The notes below the pieces were generated by a model. That model was not told where the DNA came from and searched no databases. It worked only from the letters and a program-made list of their open reading frames with translations. From assembly GCF_024138675.1 (NCBI RefSeq), contig NZ_CP090959.1, positions 3,272,501-3,336,500 on the forward strand: DNA of 64,000 bases. Direction: 5' to 3'. The stretch is from Simiduia sp. 21SJ11W-1 (GTDB lineage: Bacteria > Pseudomonadota > Gammaproteobacteria > Pseudomonadales > Cellvibrionaceae). This document shows, in pieces, positions 1-9,300 of the stretch; positions within the stretch are counted from its first letter, which is position 1; each line of letters opens with the position of its first letter. Position numbers and translations under genes: made by a program.

Positions 1-434
1 TGCAGCGCCCAACTGAACATCACCAACGCAGGCGCTACGCCAAACGACACCATGTCAGACAAACTGTCGTACTGTTCGCCAAAGGCACTGCTGGTATTGG
101 TTAACCGCGCAATACGGCCATCAAGGCCGTCGAGCAACATGGCAACAAAAATGGCAATGGCAGCGGCTTCAAAATTTTGGTTCATCCCTGCAATAACGGC
201 GTAAAAGCCCGAAAACAATGCGCCAGTTGTGAATAAATTAGGCAGCAAGTAAATGCCCTTGTGGCGCACTTTTTTACCGTCCTCTTCCACTACCTCAACG
301 TGCTCATCTACAAGCGCGGTGGCAAGGGGTTCATCTACCTCTGAAGATCGGGCGGCGTGAGTCGCAGCGTCGGCCTTGTTTGCTTCAAGGTCGGATGCTT
401 GCTGCTCTGCATCTGAGGGGTGTTTATCTGTCAT
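1..434 (-). CDS. pssA: CDP-diacylglycerol--serine O-phosphatidyltransferase (3' part outside window)
   Basis: Membrane enzyme that makes phosphatidylserine from CDP-diacylglycerol and serine, the first committed step to phosphatidylethanolamine. Only the N-terminal 144 residues are in the window; the gene runs off the left edge. After a polar, acidic N-terminal extension of about 55 residues the first membrane segment starts near residue 61. The CDP-alcohol phosphotransferase signature, D-x2-DG-x2-AR-x8-G-x3-D-x3-D, is complete at residues 102-127, so the metal and substrate ligands are intact. The ATG at 434 starts 49 bp after the nadE stop on the same strand. The charged extension before the catalytic domain is longer than I would expect for the family. 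Confidence 0.93.
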   Translation of the reverse strand, partial: MTDKHPSDAEQQASDLEANKADAATHAARSSEVDEPLATALVDEHVEVVEEDGKKVRHKGIYLLPNLFTTGALFSGFYAVIAGMNQNFEAAAIAIFVAMLLDGLDGRIARLTNTSSAFGEQYDSLSDMVSFGVAPALVMFSWAL

Positions 435-483
435 AGTTCAATCCAAAAATTGGTGGCTGGCGTGAGTCTATCACTTGGCAAGC

Positions 484-2115
484 TTAGTCGCCTATGCGCC
501 AGCCATTGGTGATCGGGTAGCGGCGGTCGCGGCCGAATCCGCGGCGGGTCAACCTGGGGCCGATCGGAGCCTGACGCCGCTTATACTCATTTAAATCCAC
601 AAGGCGAAGCACCTGGCGAACCTGCTCGGCATCAAAACCGGCGGCAATAATTTGCTCGGCGCTCTGATCTTGTTCTACATAGCGCTCCAAAATGGCATCG
701 AGCACGTGATACGGAGGAAGGCTGTCTTCATCTTTCTGGTCTGGGCGCAACTCCGCTGATGGCGGCCGCTCTATCACACTGACCGGAATTACCTCCGAGA
801 TAGTGTTGCGATATTTGGCCAGCTCAAATACCAATGTTTTTGGCACATCTTTCAGTACGTCGAATCCGCCGGCCATGTCTCCGTAGAGCGTTGAATAGCC
901 TACCGCCAGCTCGCTCTTGTTGCCGGTTGTGAGTACCAACACGCCCTTCTTGTTTGACAGCGCCATCAACAATACGCCCCGGCACCGCGCCTGCAAGTTC
1001 TCTTCTGTGGTGTCTGGGTTCAGCCCCTGAAACTCAGGGGCAAGGCCGGCCATAAAGGCGTCATAAATGGGCTCTATGCCTATCGCCCGATAACCAACAC
1101 CCATGCGCTTTGCCTGATCTGCAGCGTCAGTTTGGCTAAGCGCTGAGGTATAAGTGAAGGGCATCATGACGGCATCTACCCGCTCAGGGCCAAGGGCATC
1201 CGCGGCGATGGCAAGGGTCAGGGCTGAATCAATACCACCAGATAAGCCCAGCACCACGCCTTTAAAGCGGTTTTTGTTCACGTAATCACGCACGCCCAAA
1301 ACCAGCGCCTGATAAACACTGGCCAAACTCGGCAGGTCTTCGGCAATCTGGCCCGCCTCGAATCGCGGCTGCCCCTCAACATGCAACTTAGCGCTATAGA
1401 TGCCTGCCTCGAAGGCAGGTGCCTGCATCGCCAGGCTGCCGTCTGCGTTAACCACCATGGAGTGACCGTCAAACACCAGCTCATCTTGCCCGCCCACCTG
1501 GTTCACGTACACCAGCGGCATACCACCCTGCTGCACCCGCTCCGCCAGCAGCTGACGCCGCTCCTGGGTTTTACCCCGGTGGTAAGGCGAGGCGTTGATA
1601 TTCAGCATCAGCTGGGCACCGGCCGCACGGGCTTGCGCCATGGGCTCCGGCTGCCAAATATCTTCGCACACGGTAAGGGCGGCTTTTATGCCGGCAATTT
1701 CAACGATACACGCCTGATTCCCCGGCAAAAAGTAGCGTTTTTCGTCGAACACCTGATAATTGGGCAAGCATTGCTTGGCATACTCTGCCACCAGCCGGCC
1801 CTGATGAATAAAGCCCGCCATATTAAATACGCGCCCGGCCACCACTTTCGGGTAACCCACTAGGATGGCAGCCGAAAAGCCCGCGCCACAAAGGGCTTGA
1901 AGGGCGCGGTCTATACGCCACTCAAGGCTCGGACGCAGCAAAAGGTCTTCTGGCGGATAGCCTGTGAGCACGAGCTCCGGAAACACCACCAAATCTGCAT
2001 GCTGACTTTGCTCAGCCTGCCGGGTGGTTTCGATTACCAGCGCAGTATTGCCGTCGATATCACCCACCATGGGGTTTATCTGCGCCAGAGCCAGATTAAT
2101 AGAAGTCTTCTGCAT
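484..2115 (-). CDS. nadE: Glutamine-dependent NAD+ synthetase
   Basis: Cytoplasmic enzyme for the last step of NAD+ synthesis: it amidates deamido-NAD+ using ATP and ammonia taken from glutamine. The 543 residues fit the two-domain bacterial form. The N-terminal nitrilase-type glutaminase domain shows the catalytic triad Glu47 (FPELVLTGYPP), Lys114 and Cys150 (TVCEDIW). The C-terminal synthetase domain carries the PP-loop SGGIDSAL near residue 292 and the TTGNKSE and YGDMAGGF motifs. The gene is divergent from pilS, with about 110 bp between starts, and pssA follows it on the same strand. Nothing unusual is visible. Confidence 0.96.
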   Translation of the reverse strand: MQKTSINLALAQINPMVGDIDGNTALVIETTRQAEQSQHADLVVFPELVLTGYPPEDLLLRPSLEWRIDRALQALCGAGFSAAILVGYPKVVAGRVFNMAGFIHQGRLVAEYAKQCLPNYQVFDEKRYFLPGNQACIVEIAGIKAALTVCEDIWQPEPMAQARAAGAQLMLNINASPYHRGKTQERRQLLAERVQQGGMPLVYVNQVGGQDELVFDGHSMVVNADGSLAMQAPAFEAGIYSAKLHVEGQPRFEAGQIAEDLPSLASVYQALVLGVRDYVNKNRFKGVVLGLSGGIDSALTLAIAADALGPERVDAVMMPFTYTSALSQTDAADQAKRMGVGYRAIGIEPIYDAFMAGLAPEFQGLNPDTTEENLQARCRGVLLMALSNKKGVLVLTTGNKSELAVGYSTLYGDMAGGFDVLKDVPKTLVFELAKYRNTISEVIPVSVIERPPSAELRPDQKDEDSLPPYHVLDAILERYVEQDQSAEQIIAAGFDAEQVRQVLRLVDLNEYKRRQAPIGPRLTRRGFGRDRRYPITNGWRIGD

Positions 2116-2226
2116 AGCCTGTCACCAAAAAATGGGGGCGCTATTGTCTGCGAAACCCACCCTGAAAGCAAAATACCTCAGCCTGCGCGACTGCGATATA
2201 GTAAGCCCAACTGACACGAGGGCTTT

Positions 2227-3870
2227 ATGGCAGCACCCACACACAAACCCCACATCTCGACGGCACCGGCTAAATCTGCGCAGGAAGAAATTCTGGGCCA
2301 AGAAAGCACCTTGTCGCTACTGCGTGTCTACAGCTACTACCGTGCACTTTTGGGCAGCCTTTTACTGTTTATCTTTCACGGTGGTTTAACCCCAAATCTG
2401 GTTGGCAACAACGCGCCAGAGCTATTTTCTTACACCTGTATTGTGTATACAGCGATAAGCGTCTGGACACTTCTGGCCCTTTGGCGCAAAGATTTCAAAC
2501 CTTCGCAAAAGCAATTACTCGCACAGCTATGCATTGATGTTGTTGCAATTACCTTATTGGTTTATAGCAGCGGCAGTAACACCTCGGGGCTGGGCTATCT
2601 GCTCATCATCACCGTGGCCTACAGCGGTATTTTCCTGAATCAACAACTCTCGCTCTTGCTGGCCTCTTTTGCGAGCTTGACCGCCATTGGTTCAGGGGTG
2701 CTGGATGCCATGCGCCCGAAGGGGGGAGACAGCAGCCTGTTCTCGGCAGGTGCTTTGGGCGTGCTGCTATTTATTACCGCATTGCTGTTTCGCTACATCA
2801 CCCGCCGCCTGCAAACAAGCCAGGCAGAAGCGCGCTCGCAAGCAGCCTTCGCACAGCACCTGCAGTCGCTGGCGCAACAGGTTGTAGAACGCATGAATAC
2901 GGGCATTATCGCCGTAAATAAAGACCGCCATTTACTGCTTGTAAACAATGCAGCCTACCGGCTGCTGAGCCGGCCGGCCAATCAACCCTTAGCCTCACTC
3001 CCCCACGACATAGACGCCATGCTGGATCGCTGGGAAAGCGAAGGCGCGCACCGCCAACAGATCTATAAACCCGAGGGCTCAAGTAAAGAAATTCGCGTAA
3101 GTTTTGCCGCACTTAATATCGATCAGCAAAGCGATACGTTAATTTTTCTGGAGGATAACCGGCAGCTTATCCAACAAGCACAGCAGTTGAAACTTGCTTC
3201 ACTGGGGCGATTGACAGCGAGTATTGCCCACGAAGTACGCAACCCGCTTGGGGCCATTAGCCATGCAGGTCAATTACTGGCAGAGGCGCCGAACCTTGAA
3301 GCTGAAGACAAAAAGCTTACCGCCATTATCGCGCGGCACTCAGAGCGCGTGAACAATATTATTGAAAACGTACTGCAGCTTTCCCGCCGCCAACAGGTTC
3401 AAGCACAAACTTTTGATATTACACAATGGGTAAACACCTTCGTTGAAGAGCTAAAAAACGGCCCCCACAATGAGGCGAAAATCACACTTGTACACACACA
3501 GACACCACTCCTGGGCACAATGGATACCTCGCAACTGCACCAAGTAATGACGAATATTTGCGACAATGGCCTGCGCTACAGCCAACAGCAGACGGGCATC
3601 GCACAAATTACACTGGCAACCGGCACCGATGAACGATTCGGGCTGCCCTACATAGACATCATTGACGAAGGCCCAGGTGTGAGCACAGAGCAGTCTGCCC
3701 AACTTTTTGAGCCGTTCAATACAGACAGCCCCAAAGGTACAGGGCTTGGGCTCTACCTCTCTAAAGAACTTTGCGATGCCAATGAAGCCAGCCTAGAATA
3801 CAGGCCCACTGCCGAGGGCAAAAGCTGCTTTCGCATCTGCCTTACACACGAACAACGGGTACTCAACTAA
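2227..3870 (+). CDS. pilS: Type IV pilus sensor histidine kinase PilS
   Basis: Inner-membrane sensor kinase that, with PilR, controls sigma-54-dependent pilin transcription in pseudomonads. The 547 residues hold six predicted membrane helices between about residues 35 and 195, a PAS-like segment (about 215-315), the HisKA phosphoacceptor His335 in AHEVRNPLGAISHA, and a HATPase domain with the N box (ICDNGLRYS) and G boxes (DEGPGVS, GTGLGLYL). The ATG at 2227 follows a GAGGG ribosome site five bases upstream. The stop overlaps the pilR start in a TAATG arrangement, indicating translational coupling. Six membrane helices, the adjacent PilR and the neighbouring minor pilins support PilS over a generic NtrB-type kinase. 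Confidence 0.93.
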   Translation: MAAPTHKPHISTAPAKSAQEEILGQESTLSLLRVYSYYRALLGSLLLFIFHGGLTPNLVGNNAPELFSYTCIVYTAISVWTLLALWRKDFKPSQKQLLAQLCIDVVAITLLVYSSGSNTSGLGYLLIITVAYSGIFLNQQLSLLLASFASLTAIGSGVLDAMRPKGGDSSLFSAGALGVLLFITALLFRYITRRLQTSQAEARSQAAFAQHLQSLAQQVVERMNTGIIAVNKDRHLLLVNNAAYRLLSRPANQPLASLPHDIDAMLDRWESEGAHRQQIYKPEGSSKEIRVSFAALNIDQQSDTLIFLEDNRQLIQQAQQLKLASLGRLTASIAHEVRNPLGAISHAGQLLAEAPNLEAEDKKLTAIIARHSERVNNIIENVLQLSRRQQVQAQTFDITQWVNTFVEELKNGPHNEAKITLVHTQTPLLGTMDTSQLHQVMTNICDNGLRYSQQQTGIAQITLATGTDERFGLPYIDIIDEGPGVSTEQSAQLFEPFNTDSPKGTGLGLYLSKELCDANEASLEYRPTAEGKSCFRICLTHEQRVLN

Positions 3871-5210
3871 TGGGCGGCCATGCACTCATCGTCGATGACG
3901 AACCCGATATTTTAGAGCTGTTAAATATCACCCTCGCACGCATGGGCGTGCAATGCGATACCGCCGAAACGGTGGCACACGCACGCACTCTGATTGAGAG
4001 CGAAAAGCGCTACGATATCTGCCTGACCGATATGCGCCTGCCAGACGGCAATGGCATTGAACTGGTGAAACTTATTCAAGCCCAGTGCCCGGATACCCCC
4101 GTGGCCATGATTACGGCACACGGCAATATTGATACTGCCATTGAATCCATGAAAGCCGGCGCTTTCGACTTTTTATCCAAACCCATCGACATTGAACGGC
4201 TACGCACGCTGGTGGCAACCGCCATAAAAGTAACCACTGCAGAAGCGGTGCCCGACAACGCACTGCTGGTGGGAAATACTGCAGCAATGCAGCAACTGAA
4301 AGAGAAAATATTCAAATTATCGCGCAGCCAGGCGCCGGTGCTGATCACCGGGGAGTCCGGCTCTGGCAAGGAGCTGATAGCCCGCTCAATCCACTTGCAA
4401 GGCCCGCGTAGCGACTCACCCTTCGTTGCGGTGAACTGCGGCGCCATTCCGCGAGAATTGATGGAAAGCGAGTTTTTTGGCCATAAAAAAGGCAGCTTCA
4501 CGGGTGCAGCCACCGATAAATCCGGCTTATTTCAGGCCGCCGAAAACGGCACCCTATTTCTCGATGAAGTGGCAGACCTGCCCATGGACATGCAAGTAAA
4601 ACTGCTGCGTGCCATTCAGGAGAAAGCTGTACGCCCCATTGGCGGCCAGCAAGAGCTGCCTACCAACGTGCGCATTCTTAGCGCCACCCATAAAGATCTG
4701 CGCGAAGAAATCAAGCGCGGCAATTTCCGCCAGGATTTGTACTACCGCATTAACGTTATTGAACTGACTGCACCCGCGCTGCGCGACAGGCAGCAAGACA
4801 TCCCCGTGCTCACCCACGCCATTCTTGCAAACCTGGCCAATGAATATGGCACGCCACCGGCGCAACTGGCACCCTCTGCTTTAAAGGCACTGCATGATTA
4901 CAGCTTTCCTGGCAACGTGCGAGAGCTTGAGAATATTTTAGAGCGGGCTTACACCCTGTGCGACAGCAATACCATTCAAGCATCAGACTTGCAGCTTCAA
5001 CAGGCATCAACTGCAGCCAGCACGCCCAAACCCGGCCGTCACGAAGCGCTGCACGGCCAGCCGCTCGATGAACACCTGGAAGAAATTGAAAAAGATCTTA
5101 TTGTTAATGCACTGGATGAAACCAAGTGGAACCGCACCGAGGCCGCCAAGCGCTTAGGCATAAGTTTTAGATCCCTTCGCTACCGGCTAAAAAAGCTGGG
5201 CCTTGAGTAG
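3870..5210 (+). CDS. pilR: Sigma-54-dependent response regulator PilR
   Basis: NtrC-family activator that works with RNA polymerase sigma-54, classically at the pilA promoter. The 446 residues contain a receiver domain with phosphoacceptor Asp54 (CLTDMRLPDG), an AAA+ domain with Walker A GESGSGKE, a sigma-54 contact loop in its PilR-typical form GSFTGA, a Walker B segment ending FLDEVADLP, and a C-terminal Fis-type helix-turn-helix (WNRTEAAKRLGISFRSLRYR). Start and upstream stop overlap, so it is co-expressed with pilS. I found no well-spaced sigma-54 site upstream of the neighbouring fimT or fimU genes; the pilA target is presumably elsewhere in the genome. Confidence 0.95.
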   Translation: MGGHALIVDDEPDILELLNITLARMGVQCDTAETVAHARTLIESEKRYDICLTDMRLPDGNGIELVKLIQAQCPDTPVAMITAHGNIDTAIESMKAGAFDFLSKPIDIERLRTLVATAIKVTTAEAVPDNALLVGNTAAMQQLKEKIFKLSRSQAPVLITGESGSGKELIARSIHLQGPRSDSPFVAVNCGAIPRELMESEFFGHKKGSFTGAATDKSGLFQAAENGTLFLDEVADLPMDMQVKLLRAIQEKAVRPIGGQQELPTNVRILSATHKDLREEIKRGNFRQDLYYRINVIELTAPALRDRQQDIPVLTHAILANLANEYGTPPAQLAPSALKALHDYSFPGNVRELENILERAYTLCDSNTIQASDLQLQQASTAASTPKPGRHEALHGQPLDEHLEEIEKDLIVNALDETKWNRTEAAKRLGISFRSLRYRLKKLGLE

Positions 5211-5231
5211 TACTTAGGAAGGCTTTTTTTG

Positions 5232-5263
5232 GTAATTTTTGCGAGGTGCTTCCGCAAAATTAC
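5232..5263. other. Inverted repeat between pilR and fimT
   Basis: GTAATTTTTGCG (5232-5243) and CGCAAAATTAC (5253-5263) are complementary apart from one extra T, with a 9-base loop. No T-run follows on either strand, so it is not a standard terminator. It could be an RNA hairpin in the fimT leader or an operator. Confidence 0.5.
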
Positions 5264-5309
5264 TCGCTGCTCTAAACTTTAGTAGACAATTCACTGCCAA
5301 GGAATGGCT

Positions 5310-5864
5310 ATGACACGCGCTCACGGATTGACGCTGCTCAACCTATTGATCAGCCTTGCAATCATTTCAATTTTATCTTTTGTGGTGATTCCAGGTTTCG
5401 CCCAGATACTCGCCAACAACCAAGCCACCCTCACCATTAACACCGCCATCAACGCGATCCGCTTTGCCCGCGCGCAGGCAATACTGCACGGCCAGCATGT
5501 CACCCTGTGCCCCTATAGCTACAACGTAAGTTGCGGCAACGATTGGGCCGCGGGTTTCACCGCCTTTCAGGATTTCAACAAAAACGGCAAGCTCGACGGT
5601 GATGAAGAGGTATTAAGAGTGATTGAACTGTACGCGGCAGGCACTGTGAAATGGTCGTCTTTCGGCGCTTCCAGCTACTTGATGTTTACACCGCTTGGTT
5701 TCACCAAAAGCCAAAATGGCACGTTTATCTATTGCCCCAAGAACAAAGACGCCACCCTTGCCAAGGTGCTGATTATTAATCGCCAAGGGCGCGTTAGGCA
5801 GGGGCAAGATACCAATAACAACAACATCCCGGAACGCAGCAGCGGCCAGGATGTTGTTTGTTAG
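5310..5864 (+). CDS. fimT: FimT-type minor prepilin with GRxR motif
   Basis: Prepilin of the GspH/FimT family, expected to sit at the pilus tip after cleavage by PilD. The ATG at 5310 is chosen because AAGGA ends six bases upstream; the ATG at 5304 abuts that site directly. The 184-residue product has a short leader ending MTRAHG, then the hydrophobic helix LTLLNLLISL. Mature position 5 is Asn, where Glu is normal for this family. Residues 88-100 (DFNKNGKLDGDEE) form an EF-hand-like acidic loop. GRVR at 160-163 matches the GRxR motif reported for DNA-binding FimT of Legionella, where FimT takes part in transformation. Four cysteines, including the last residue, could form two disulfides. Assignment as FimT rather than a second FimU rests mainly on GRVR and the position next to pilSR. 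Confidence 0.8.
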   Translation: MTRAHGLTLLNLLISLAIISILSFVVIPGFAQILANNQATLTINTAINAIRFARAQAILHGQHVTLCPYSYNVSCGNDWAAGFTAFQDFNKNGKLDGDEEVLRVIELYAAGTVKWSSFGASSYLMFTPLGFTKSQNGTFIYCPKNKDATLAKVLIINRQGRVRQGQDTNNNNIPERSSGQDVVC

Positions 5865-5876
5865 CCCGAAAAGGGG

Positions 5877-6377
5877 TTAGCTGCAGGCGTCTTTCCAGCA
5901 CCACTCAGTAGCCTCTACCTCATTGGGCGAGGCACCCAGGCCTGAGGCCAAGCCATTGGCCGTGTTATTGCGATCCCAGCCCTTACGGCCTGTTGAGGTA
6001 AGCACCAACACGCCATTACCGGCTTGCGCACCTACGGGCTCTGCTACCACTGTATAGGCGGAACCCGACGCTGCGTGGATTTTCAAATTGTAATAAGTGG
6101 CTGAGCCATCAATGGGCGCCTTGGTAGAAAATATTGCCGGCGCCCCCGTATCGGCTGCACCCGCTGCGGCCTTTGCATAGGAGCCTGTTGATGTGTAGTG
6201 GCGCTCCATCGCCTGCGCCAAGCCTTGCAAGGCCGCTTGCGCATCCGCCCGGCGCGATTTCGCAATACTGTTTTGGTAGGAGGGAATAGCGATGGCCGCA
6301 AGAATTGCCACAATCGCCACTACTACCATTATTTCAATAAGCGTAAATCCGCGCATTGCTGCGTTTCTATTAATCAC
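5877..6377 (-). CDS. pilE: Minor type IV pilin PilE
   Basis: Type IV prepilin that in the fimU-pilE operon belongs to the priming/tip complex. I start it at GTG 6377: AAGAGG lies seven bases upstream, and the GTG overlaps the pilY1 stop by eight bases. That gives a 10-residue leader ending MRG, followed by the canonical FTLIEIMVVVAIVAILAAIAI helix with Glu5. A longer reading from 6428 would add 17 residues inside pilY1. The globular part ends in a disulfide-type pair, C-x4-C (WCWKDAC), four residues from the end. At 166 residues it is of normal length. It is the last gene of the operon and converges with fimT. No pilY2 lies between it and pilY1. Confidence 0.85.
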   Translation of the reverse strand: MINRNAAMRGFTLIEIMVVVAIVAILAAIAIPSYQNSIAKSRRADAQAALQGLAQAMERHYTSTGSYAKAAAGAADTGAPAIFSTKAPIDGSATYYNLKIHAASGSAYTVVAEPVGAQAGNGVLVLTSTGRKGWDRNNTANGLASGLGASPNEVEATEWCWKDACS

Positions 6378-9300
6378 GATAAACCTCTTCCCATGATAAA
6401 CGGCCCTCTTTATCACCAGAGCCAACATTTACTTTACGGCTTTTAATGGTGCCATCGCTGCCGGGGGTAAACTGCACATCACCCAAAATACCACTCTGGG
6501 CTGGCAGGCCATTTAAAAACTCACTGCCCACGTAGTTCAGGTCGCCACTGTCAATGGAACCGTCGTTGTTCGCATCAAAAATGGCCTCTGTTGGCGCGAG
6601 CCCCGTATCAAACTGCAAAGACGACAACCAACCACTACCGCCTGACTTACAGGGGGTATCATCCGGAATAACCGTATTGAAGAACAAGACTTTACGGCGC
6701 AAGAGTGAATCTGAGATCACTCGCTCACCTTCGGCCGTTCCAGTGTCAGTAGAGGCTGCGCGATGCAACAGATCAATGTACCAGCCGTAGTCAGAACTCC
6801 AGTCTATAGCGTCCCCTGTAACCTTGCGCACGCGGGTGCCGTCTGGGTTGGTTTCTGTTACAAAGCGGCGCTCTTTTAAGTTTGCACGCAAGCGCCCGCC
6901 CGTGCCTTTATCCCAAACGGCATAGTAAGACATGGTATCGCTGTTGGATGGGTCACTCGACTCCAAAAATTTACCTGTACCAAACATCACCATGACGTTG
7001 GGCTCATTATTTTTGGTGGCAACTTTAGGGTTGATGGCGGCAATAGGTGCGGAGGTAATGGGCTGAGCCTTGCCGCTACTGTCTTTAGCCGTCATCAATG
7101 GGCTGCTGCCATGGGCCAAACCCCAATTACCGGTGTTGTTATCCGTTAAATCGAAGGCCCACACATTGCCCCGCAAATCGCCGACATACACGCGATCGGC
7201 AACACTATCGCCATCCAGGTCAACCACACGGGGGGTAGACAAGCCGTTTGGCGTAGTTGTATCACCCACACCGGTAGACAACTCTATGTAGTCACCGGAA
7301 TCCCAAGTGCCATCCGTGCCTTGTTCGATAAAAACAATAAACAGCTTGGCCTTGCCGTCGCCCTTATTGTTGTAGCCATTACCAAAGATTGCCGCCCACT
7401 TACCGGAATTACTGCCATCTTTTAGCATCGCAATGGTTGGCTTGCTAAAGGTATAACCAAGGTCTGCGTCTACCGTTTCATCAAACTCCCACAGGGCAAT
7501 GCTACCTGCTTTATTGGTAAGGTCATTAAAATCAGATGGGTTAGTGACATCCAGTGCAAATAACCCACGGCCGCCTGCGCGCAAGCCACCGATCAATATG
7601 GTGCGCCATTCATTATTGATAAACACATCTGACACAGTTGGCGTAAGGTCAACGAAAAACTTATGCCCATAGGATTGGCTTGCCAATTGGCGCAGGCCAA
7701 CATCACCTGCAGAGCTATCGAATACTTGCGAGGGAATGTAGGCAAAAACCTCCTCACCGCCCCCGGTCACCGCGGCATTCACACCGTGCAGCATGCCATC
7801 GTTAGCACCAAAATATAAAACTGGTGCACGGTCCTTTTGGGCAGTTTTGTACTCACTGTAGGGTTTGTCAGATGCACCAAAGAGCTCAGCATTACTGCCG
7901 GTTTGGTAGTCTGGCCAATAGAGCTCGGGCTTGCCTACATATACTGGCGTAGAGTTCACAATATCGCCAAGCTTGCTATCACGCTCGCGAAATTGCGTAG
8001 ACAAGCTGCCTTCCAGTGATCTGTCTCCGCGCAAATAGTTGAGCATGGCCTGGCCCAATACATCGTTGCGCACCGGGGCTGCTGTTGGCAGGCCGGTATA
8101 GCCTAGGTCGTTCTTCTGCTCTTCTGTTAAATTGGCCCACTCAAAGGGCACGCCATCTGAGGCGAAGGTCATGATGTTGCGCGCGGATGCACTTTGGCCG
8201 TCCATACGATCACCAGCCTCCCATGCCGGCGTAGTAGCAATGCCTCCAGTTACAGTCAGCTCTCTCGCCTCAAGTTGGCCACTCCATTTTTTGGTGTCAA
8301 ACTTGGCTTGATATACAGCACTATCCTGGTTCAGCTGGCTGGAGTTAAACGCCACGGAAGCCACGGAACCGTTGCTTGCAATTACATCGGCGGCAATCCG
8401 TTTAAATACCGTGGTCAGCTCGGCAGAATCCTGTGCCAAAAAGAAGCCGGGTTTTTGCACCACACCGTTGGCATCGATTGTGCCCGCACCTTTATCACCT
8501 GCGTCTTTCAGTACCGGAATATCCAGGCCAAAACCTACCGTATAGGTTTTTATATTGTTTAGGTTTTCAGCGGCATCTTTACCATAAAGGCTTGGGCGCC
8601 AATCCAGCTCACGCAAGGCAATAGCCACATCATCCAAGTCACCCGGGTCGAGTGATTGCGCATTAGTTGTAGCTTCAACGCCATCTTCCCACAGGTTCAA
8701 CGGGCCAGAGTAGCCGTTATCGCCGGTGGGCTCACCGTCTGTCATAGCAACAATAATGTTCGACTGGCAAGAGTACTGCATTACCGTACTCGTAGGTTTG
8801 GTAACACCGCTTGCGTAATTTGGTTCTAGGTTTAACAGCTCTTTGGCATTTTTACCCGAGGCAACATGGGTATTGGTATAGGTGAGTGCCGTAGTGTTAT
8901 CTGAGGCGCCCTCAATAAAATAGCGCCCCACTGAGGCAAGCGCACTGTTCAAGGGCGTGCCGCCACTGGCTGGTAAATTTTTAATTTTATTTAACAGGTT
9001 GGTACGATTAGTTGCGGTGTCAATGTCGCTAAGGCCGGACTCAATGCGCGCCTTACCACTATTGAACCAGGAAATACCCATGTGCACACCTTTCAACCCG
9101 GTAATGCCGTTGGTGCCCACCATGTCGGTTAAGGCATCGATGGTTACCTCGTTACGGGTTTTTGAGCCGGGGCGATACTTATGCTCTGCTGTGCTTTCGT
9201 AACGGCCTGTTCGAGTATCGTTGGAGAAGTACCAGTTCAGGAAGTTGCCCGAGTAATTCGCTCCGGTACCAAACCCCCAGGTATCTTGATGCAACCGCAC

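Noticed and set aside
1381-1863. 160-residue open frame antisense to nadE
   Set aside because: Lies wholly inside nadE on the other strand, with no recognisable family or ribosome site; a shadow of high-GC codon use.
5211-5303. Sigma-54 site upstream of fimT (TGGTAATTTTTGC)
   Set aside because: Spacing between GG and GC is N8, two bases short.
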